From contig CAKQVW010000010.1 in the NCBI GenBank assembly GCA_934277865.1, forward strand, positions 1 through 20,068: a DNA stretch of 20,068 nt, read 5' to 3'. Under the pieces are notes generated by a model, which saw only the letters and a list, made by a program, of their open reading frames with translations, was not told the origin of the DNA and did no database searches. Source of the stretch: an uncultured Pseudobdellovibrionaceae bacterium. GTDB taxonomy: Bacteria > Bdellovibrionota > Bdellovibrionia > Bdellovibrionales > JAMPXM01. Of this stretch, positions 15,238-20,068 are shown in pieces (the first letter of the stretch is position 1; each line of letters begins with the position of its first letter). The position numbers and the translations under genes were made by a program.

Positions 15238-16207
15238 CTTGCTGCATGAACGAACGAATAACATCTTCGAATTCCACTTCTTCAATCTTGATTTCCTGAA
15301 TTGGACTTACGTGCATGACGTTCTTAAGAACTTCGCCGATTTCCGTTGCTGGAAGCTCTTTTGTGACGGCGCGGGTGCCGGCTGTAATCATAAAGCCGGG
15401 CGCCACTTCGAGGTCCTTTTCGGGGGGCTGCATGAACTTAAACGAAAGTGTTTGGCGCGATTCCGCGCGGGCCATGAAGCTCTCGACGGCACCATCAAAC
15501 ACGATCTGTCCCTGGCTGATCAACAACAGGCGGTCGGCCAAAAGTGAGATGTCGTCCATGTAGTGACTTGTGAGAATCACCGTTGGGTGGCGTTCCTTCA
15601 CATAGCTCGCGAGAAATTCTCGGATGGTAGTCTGCGAAATGATGTCGAGGCCTATTGTCGGTTCATCGAGAAAGAGCACTTCTGGTTCGTGCAGAAGGGC
15701 ACCGATGATCTCCATTTTCATCCGTTCGCCAAGCGAAAGGCGTCGAAGCTGCACATGGAGTTGCGAGGTGCAGCCAAGCATGTCCGCAAGATCGGCAACT
15801 CGTTTTTTGGCCTTGGTGCGATCAAGCTCGTAGATTTTTCCGAGAAGGTCGTAGCTGTCAGCGGCCGGCAGGTCCCACCAGAGCTGGTTTTTTTGTCCAA
15901 GCAAAATGCTGATGCGCTTGAGAAAGTCTGGTTTTCGAGCGGCCGGTTCATAGCCCAGGACTTTAGCCGAGCCCGAAGTGGGGTGAATCAGACCAGAGAG
16001 GAGCTTTAGCAGCGTCGTCTTTCCGGCGCCATTGGAGCCCACTAGGCCGACGATCTGTCCGCTTTCGATGCGAAGAGTCGTCGGATGCAACGCGGTCTTC
16101 TGCAAGGTCTCGCGTGCCCAGAGGCCTTCGATAGATTTCCATAGGCCTTCGGCCTTTTTATAGGTCTCGTAGGAACGAGTCAGATCCTGAGTTTCTATGC
16201 TCACCAT
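15197..16207 (-). CDS. ABC transporter ATP-binding protein (exporter type)
   Basis: The 336-residue ATPase has a Walker A GSNGAGKTT (about 57-65), Q-loop Q105, signature LSLGERMKME (about 157-166, LSLGE instead of LSGGQ), Walker B EVLFLDEPTIGLD (176-188) and H-loop TSHYMDD with H215. The length and the tail (about 230-336), which reads as a small C-terminal regulatory domain, fit daunorubicin-type or uncharacterised drug/lipid exporters. It heads the operon and overlaps the following permease start. Its ATG is 38 bases from the divergent rhodanese gene, so both promoters must lie in or near coding sequence. Confidence 0.92.
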   Translation of the reverse strand: MVSIETQDLTRSYETYKKAEGLWKSIEGLWARETLQKTALHPTTLRIESGQIVGLVGSNGAGKTTLLKLLSGLIHPTSGSAKVLGYEPAARKPDFLKRISILLGQKNQLWWDLPAADSYDLLGKIYELDRTKAKKRVADLADMLGCTSQLHVQLRRLSLGERMKMEIIGALLHEPEVLFLDEPTIGLDIISQTTIREFLASYVKERHPTVILTSHYMDDISLLADRLLLISQGQIVFDGAVESFMARAESRQTLSFKFMQPPEKDLEVAPGFMITAGTRAVTKELPATEIGEVLKNVMHVSPIQEIKIEEVEFEDVIRSFMQQDAQLRAPRGPATT

Positions 16208-16245
16208 GTATTGCTGTTCTCTAGTCGCGCTGTTAACGTTTTTGT

Positions 16246-17685
16246 ATGAAAAAATCGTCGAAGGCTCGAGTTCTCTTCTGGTCGCTCACGTCCCTTGTTT
16301 TTCTGGTAGCGGGTCTTCTCGCGACCCAGCCTGCGACGGTGTCGGCTCAGGCAAAGGGCAAGGAAAAGAACCTTTTCCCGGCCAACACGGAAGTCGTGAT
16401 TGGTAAGGCGGCTTTGCCGGACCCACTTCGTCCCTATGATTCAATGATCGATCCAAAATTCATTGAAATCTCTCCGTTGAAAGAAACCTCCGGTTGTACA
16501 CAGCTAGAGGTATGGCAACCGGTGGTGGTTGAGCCGGAACAATGGGTGGCGATCATCGGCGTGGTGCCGATGGGAACGAGCGAAGTCGGAATTCTAGCGG
16601 TCAACCCCAATGTGAACTGTGTCAGACCCGGCCACCCGATGCGTGTTGTCCATATTCGCAGCGAATCGGGCATATCGGTTGAGGAGGGATGGTTTTTCCC
16701 GACTTCGATTCACGGACGCCGCACGGAAAACCAAGAGGTGATCGATCTTGAAAACCAGCTGCTTTTGACCGCGAAGATGCCGCTGGATGCCAAGGATGTC
16801 GTGTTTGTAACTGGCCGTGTGATCTCGTCGTTGCGCAAGCCTTGGGCGCCGCGTATGTCGGGCACACGATTCATCGATCGCAAGCAGATGGAAGCAGCCA
16901 TCAAAGATGGAACCACAATCGTAGATATTCGCTCACGGGCGAGTTTCGAAAAGTTTCGAATCAAAGGCTCAATCAATGTGCCCTATACCACCGGGCCGAG
17001 AATGCAGTTTCATGAAGACTACAAGGATTACTCAAAGTCGGGTGATGCCTTTGATGTAAGAAAAGTTCCTGCCGACAAAGAAAAGCCGGTCATCATCACA
17101 GGTGCGTTTGATATTCCAGCATTGTATCGAGCGGCCGTCGTGCTGCGAGGTGAAGGCTGGAAAAACATTTTTATTTTCTGGGAAGGGATCGAGTACTTCA
17201 CCGGCATGATCTGGTCGCCGCCGGTGACATCCGAACTCATTCGTGTGGTAGCCGCCCACGAAGTTGCAAAGATGATGGCCGATAAAACTCTAAATCCAGT
17301 TATTGTCGATGTTCGACGGCCCGTACAGTTTTCCGTTGCGCATATTCCAGGTGCCTATCCGCTTGAGTTTTACGAGCGCTTGGATATTCGATTGCGACTT
17401 CCCGGTCTGAACGGAGAGATGCTTTTGGACTATGGCGAGTATGCGACGGTGCCGGAAGGTCTGAGCACGGCTACTCCAATCATTTTTGTGGGCTCTGACG
17501 AGTCACACTGGGCGCCTTATAAGGCTGCACTGATTGCGCGAAGCTATGGATTCGCGAATGTGATGTGGTACCGAGGTGGAATGGCCGAATGGGGGCGTTT
17601 GAGGTTGGCCAATAGCAGGCTCTTCCGTGTCAATCGGGCGCCGTTTCCGCTTCCTAAGGATTTCAAAGGCGGGGTCGGTCGGTGA
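16246..17685 (+). CDS. Secreted tandem rhodanese-like protein lacking catalytic cysteines
   Basis: The 479-residue product starts MKKSSKARVLFWSLTSLVFL and has a signal peptide, likely cleaved near VSA (residues 32-34). Residues about 45-200 form a domain I do not recognise (two cysteines, C84 and C125). Then come two rhodanese-like domains: the first about 205-322 (TTIVDIRSRASFEKFRIKGS, VPYTT, then an FIFWEGIEYF end) and the second about 335-452 (VIVDVRRPVQFSVAHIPGA, then VMWYRGGMAEW). In each the active-site loop has lost its cysteine: PVIITGAFDIPALYRA (about 281-296) and PIIFVGSDESHW (about 411-422). C84 and C125 are the only cysteines in the whole protein, so it cannot be a sulfurtransferase. 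Such domains are likely binding modules. It is coupled to the next gene through GTGA. Confidence 0.85.
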   Translation: MKKSSKARVLFWSLTSLVFLVAGLLATQPATVSAQAKGKEKNLFPANTEVVIGKAALPDPLRPYDSMIDPKFIEISPLKETSGCTQLEVWQPVVVEPEQWVAIIGVVPMGTSEVGILAVNPNVNCVRPGHPMRVVHIRSESGISVEEGWFFPTSIHGRRTENQEVIDLENQLLLTAKMPLDAKDVVFVTGRVISSLRKPWAPRMSGTRFIDRKQMEAAIKDGTTIVDIRSRASFEKFRIKGSINVPYTTGPRMQFHEDYKDYSKSGDAFDVRKVPADKEKPVIITGAFDIPALYRAAVVLRGEGWKNIFIFWEGIEYFTGMIWSPPVTSELIRVVAAHEVAKMMADKTLNPVIVDVRRPVQFSVAHIPGAYPLEFYERLDIRLRLPGLNGEMLLDYGEYATVPEGLSTATPIIFVGSDESHWAPYKAALIARSYGFANVMWYRGGMAEWGRLRLANSRLFRVNRAPFPLPKDFKGGVGR

Positions 17686-18362
17686 GCCAAGACTGGGAGC
17701 GAATTGGAGCGGTCAATCGCGAAAGACTTGGTCTCTTCCAGCAGCTGCACGTGTATGGGGACGTCATTCCTCTGAAGCACGTGATCGACATGGGACAGCT
17801 CGAACGTGAGTTGGCGGCGTTTACTGATAAGTGGGTGCAATACAATCCAGAGAAAGTGAACAATCCGCGCCATGGGCTGTCGGTGACCTCTTTGGATGGC
17901 GGAATGTCTGGTGTGCCAGACTTGTTTTCCATCTACGAATGGTCGAAACAAACGGGTCGCAAGGTTTCGGAGCGTGACTTCAATGTTCCGACAGAGGCCT
18001 ATCACCACTGCAAATCGATTCACGCCATTTTCGAACCATTTTTGCCCGATGTTGGCCGATGCCGGTTTGTACGGTTTCAGCCGGGAGGACACTTCCCCCC
18101 CCATCGCGATGGCTCGGTGAACTATCAGATTCCGGATTATTTTCGCATTCTCGTTCCTCTGAATCGCACAGGACACGACCGTTTTCACTTCGTGCACGAC
18201 GGCCATCTTGTCGAATACGAGCCGGGGCGTCCGTATCTGTTCAACGCTTTGAAGACACATTCTGTGGTGAGCTTCGACACCGACGTGATCACTTTGGCGC
18301 TGAGTGTGGCGCTCAAACAAGAGACCGTCGCCAAGGCCATCGATCTCTTCAAGATTTATTAA
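17682..18362 (+). CDS. 2OG-Fe(II) oxygenase, aspartyl/asparaginyl hydroxylase-like
   Basis: The 226-residue protein carries a double-stranded beta-helix oxygenase core at about 120-210: RFQPGGHFPPHRDGS with ligands H141 and D143, DYFRILVPLN on the next strand, GRPYLFNALKTHSVVSF with distal H193. A 2OG-binding basic residue is expected after this; no clear arginine is seen in the region ending LSVALKQ. The N-terminal 110 residues are unassigned and do not match a domain I know. It starts at GTG 17682, inside the preceding stop as GTGA, preceded by GGGG. No signal peptide is seen, so it is probably cytoplasmic although its coupled partner is exported. Its target, whether that protein, a ribosomal protein or a metabolite, is unknown. 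Confidence 0.8.
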   Translation: MSQDWERIGAVNRERLGLFQQLHVYGDVIPLKHVIDMGQLERELAAFTDKWVQYNPEKVNNPRHGLSVTSLDGGMSGVPDLFSIYEWSKQTGRKVSERDFNVPTEAYHHCKSIHAIFEPFLPDVGRCRFVRFQPGGHFPPHRDGSVNYQIPDYFRILVPLNRTGHDRFHFVHDGHLVEYEPGRPYLFNALKTHSVVSFDTDVITLALSVALKQETVAKAIDLFKIY

Positions 18363-18367
18363 GAACT

Positions 18368-18394
18368 GCCCCTCTTCAGTGGTTGCTGAGGGGC
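18368..18394 (+). terminator. Possible weak terminator after the oxygenase gene
   Basis: GCCCCT (18368-18373) pairs with AGGGGC (18389-18394), with inner CAG/CTG pairs. The nearest T run (18410-18413) is 15 bases away, so intrinsic termination is doubtful. Confidence 0.3.
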
Positions 18395-18429
18395 TAGCGG
18401 CTCTCGGTCTTTTGAGGTGATTCCCGGAC

Positions 18430-18554
18430 CTGGTGGCGTGTCGGCCTATTCGGGAAGCTCTCGCGCGGCCGGACGCCGCAGCCCAAGTGTCATGACTCTC
18501 GCGAGCGAGGGCATGGATGCCCGCCTTCCCGAATAGTCCGACACCTCTCACCAG
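18430..18554. repeat. Long imperfect inverted repeat between convergent genes
   Basis: Left arm 18430-18457 and right arm 18525-18554 pair as three blocks of 6, 7 and 12 bp (25 bp in all, with one mismatch and a small internal loop). The 67-base centre is GC-rich and holds another small perfect stem, GGGCAT at 18509-18514 against ATGCCC at 18517-18522, and the palindrome CTCGCGAG at 18497-18504. No second copy was noticed in the window. It could be a structured transcript end, a small RNA or a REP-like element; the sequence does not say which. Confidence 0.6.
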
Positions 18555-18560
18555 CGCCTT

Positions 18561-18605
18561 AAAAAAAACACACCCCAGCTCTCAAATCCACACAGCCAGC
18601 CGGGG
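18561..18605 (-). terminator. Intrinsic terminator of the MFS transporter gene
   Basis: On the minus strand an 8-bp stem (CCCCGGCT at 18605-18598 with AGCTGGGG at 18580-18573, one G-U pair) is followed after four bases by eight T (plus-strand A run 18561-18568). It lies just after the MFS stop. Confidence 0.8.
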
Positions 18606-18618
18606 CAGTTTCGATTTA

Positions 18619-19863
18619 TTAGGCGTCGATTGTTTTTAGACCTCGGCCAATGAAAATCGCCAGCACTCCAATAATCGCAGAAAGATAGCCGACAATTTCA
18701 AAATTCAAAAGTCGTCCGTCAGCGCCTTGAATCACGATGAGACTGGCGATGAAAGAGGCGACTCCTCCTGAAATCGACTGCAGGGACGAAGTCAGGCTTA
18801 GGAAGCTTCCACGCGCCTCGGGTCTCACGGTCGAGGTGATCAGCGCCCACGCAGGAACAAAGCGCCCATTGCTTGCTACAAAAAAGAATGACGAGATCAC
18901 CAGGACCCAGAGAATAGGCGTTGGCCCCAGCTGCGTGATCGCGACCGCGGGGATCAGAACTGCGATACCAAAAATCGTGAAAATCAAATGGCGGCCGAAT
19001 TTGTCGCAGAGCCTACCTACCAGCGGCGAGGTGAACATCGTAAGTCCGCCGCCAACGAGATACATCCACGGCAATTGATCTTCTCGGAAACCAACGTTGG
19101 CGACGAGCGAAGGCGAGATGAAAGGCACGATGACGAATTGTCCAAGCATGAGCAACATGACCAATAAGAGGGCTCGCATCTGTGACGGATTCGTAATCAC
19201 GCGTTCGAGCACGTGATACGGAGTCGGTCGGCTTTCACGACTCTGAAGGTGACCACGCATGGAAGGAAGGTACATGGCCGCTGCAACACCGATGATAGCG
19301 GCCATGCCTCCAACAAAAAGGAATGGAGCGTGCCAGTCATATTTGTTGGCGAGCACAATGCCAAATGGCACGCCAAACACCGAAGCCAGCGAGAATGAGG
19401 CCATGACCAAGCCCATCGCTCGGCCACGTTTAGAAACTGGAATGGCGTCTCCGACGATCGACATGATGAGCGCGCCGATCACGCCGCCAAACACGCCAGC
19501 GAGACTGCGCGAAATCAAGAGAGTTGCGTAGTTCGGAGAAAAGGCGCAGGCGAGAGTGCCCAACGTGAAGCCGCAGTAGCTGACAAGCAGGGCGCGTTTG
19601 CGATCAAACCGATCAAGGAAAAAGGCGCCAATGAATCCCGTGATTCCCGCCGAAAAGTTGTAGCTTGAAACAAGCAGTCCGAATTCCTTGGGCTCGATCT
19701 CGAAGATTCTCATCAAGCTCGGTCCAAGTGGCATAAGAATCATGAAGTCCATGATGTGCGTGAATTGAACACCAGCCAGAAGCAGCAGCAAGAAAAGCTC
19801 GCCACGTGTGAGGGGTTGCAGAGTGTGTTCGTGGGGCTTCGGTGGCAGACTGTCGTCGTTCAT
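18619..19863 (-). CDS. MFS transporter, DHA1-like
   Basis: The 414-residue protein is predicted to have 12 transmembrane segments. It shows the loop 2-3 motif A form DRFDRKRALL (about 84-93) and a second-half counterpart SPLVGRLCDKFGRHLIFT, as in drug or metabolite efflux MFS carriers. A cytosolic N-terminus of about 20 residues precedes the first segment. It starts at ATG 19863, eight bases after the stop of the preceding alpha/beta hydrolase gene, so the two are likely co-transcribed; the terminator at 18561-18605 closes the unit. Substrate not deducible. Confidence 0.93.
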   Translation of the reverse strand: MNDDSLPPKPHEHTLQPLTRGELFLLLLLAGVQFTHIMDFMILMPLGPSLMRIFEIEPKEFGLLVSSYNFSAGITGFIGAFFLDRFDRKRALLVSYCGFTLGTLACAFSPNYATLLISRSLAGVFGGVIGALIMSIVGDAIPVSKRGRAMGLVMASFSLASVFGVPFGIVLANKYDWHAPFLFVGGMAAIIGVAAAMYLPSMRGHLQSRESRPTPYHVLERVITNPSQMRALLLVMLLMLGQFVIVPFISPSLVANVGFREDQLPWMYLVGGGLTMFTSPLVGRLCDKFGRHLIFTIFGIAVLIPAVAITQLGPTPILWVLVISSFFFVASNGRFVPAWALITSTVRPEARGSFLSLTSSLQSISGGVASFIASLIVIQGADGRLLNFEIVGYLSAIIGVLAIFIGRGLKTIDA

Positions 19864-19871
19864 TTTTTCTG

Positions 19872-20068
19872 CTAACTTAAAAATTTGGCGATGGTTTCGG
19901 AGGCTGGTTTTGCTTCCCCCAATCCATCCAAGTGGCCACCTTCTGTTTTGAGCTCAAAGGTGTCGACTTTTAGGCCGAGGTCACGCAATGAGTTTATCCC
20001 TCTTTCTGCGTATTCTGGGAAGAGGAGCAAATCGCGTTTCGCCGTAATCCAAAGAATTCTGGCCTTAA
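19872..20068 (-). CDS. Alpha/beta-hydrolase (homoserine O-acetyltransferase-like), C-terminal part, partial
   Basis: An open frame runs off the window end without a start and ends at the TAG complementary to 19872-19874; 64 residues are visible. The protein reads KARILWITAKRDLLLFPEYA with a D that fits the catalytic aspartate, then VDTFELKTEGGHLDGLG with the GH of the catalytic histidine, and ends IAKFLS. This spacing is that of an alpha/beta hydrolase C-terminus, closest to MetX-type acyltransferases. Eight bases separate its stop from the MFS start. The specific reaction cannot be called from this fragment. Confidence 0.75.
   Translation of the reverse strand, partial: KARILWITAKRDLLLFPEYAERGINSLRDLGLKVDTFELKTEGGHLDGLGEAKPASETIAKFLS

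Noticed and set aside
17544..18551. 335-codon open frame on the minus strand
   Set aside because: Lies wholly antisense to the GTGA-coupled oxygenase, which has a clear iron site, and gives an arginine- and histidine-rich protein with no recognisable domain.
1..20068. CRISPR arrays, tRNA/rRNA genes, insertion sequences, prophage or transposon ends
   Set aside because: No regularly spaced repeats, no cloverleaf-like segments, no transposase or integrase motifs seen in any reading frame.

Overview
The window is compact bacterial chromosome: about 20 protein genes, gaps mostly under 100 bases, no RNA gene, no CRISPR and no recognisable mobile element. Gene content and style (NfeD with an SPFH protein, a DUF1402-family lipoprotein, a YiiX-type cysteine hydrolase, a stand-alone FliG-like protein, several Fe(II)/2-oxoglutarate oxygenases) suggest a free-living or predatory Gram-negative bacterium of the Bdellovibrionota kind. 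That placement is an inference from protein style, not a measured phylogeny.

Layout. 1-858 (+): C-terminal end of a membrane-linked MutS-like ATPase, cut by the window edge. 978-2368 (+): nfeD and a stomatin/SPFH gene as a coupled pair, ended by a clear intrinsic terminator. 2403-2816 (-): small secreted protein of unknown function. 3036-4228 (+): DUF1402-family lipoprotein carrying an apparent frameshift. 4232-5299 (-): rsgA. 5298-6895 (+): two open frames that look like one YiiX/NlpC-P60-type hydrolase broken by a frameshift. 6577-7964 (-): msrA-rsmE with an ATGA overlap. 8075-9385 (+): secreted protein resembling an Rhs N-terminal shell. 9391-11930 (-): tightly packed three-gene unit, Asp/Asn hydroxylase-like oxygenase plus zinc ribbon, then a TrmB-like methyltransferase, then a 2OG oxygenase fused to a TonB/AgmX-type C-terminal domain. 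11977-12822 (+): membrane-anchored left-handed beta-helix acyltransferase. 12819-13559 (-): FliG-like protein with a coiled-coil tail. 13655-16207 (-): ABC exporter (ATPase and two ABC-2 permeases). 16246-18362 (+): secreted tandem rhodanese without catalytic cysteines, coupled to a third 2OG oxygenase. 18363-18618: structured intergenic region with a long imperfect inverted repeat and a terminator. 18619-20068 (-): alpha/beta-hydrolase (partial) followed by an MFS transporter.

The most unusual content is three distinct Fe(II)/2OG oxygenase genes within 9 kb, two with uncommon extra domains, one pair enclosing a tRNA-methyltransferase-like gene in an overlapping operon. A second point is data quality: three places (about 3178, 5735-5750 and 6596-6600) each behave as if one base were missing from a short homopolymer run. 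They may be sequencing errors or real disruptions, and the gene models there should be read with that in mind.
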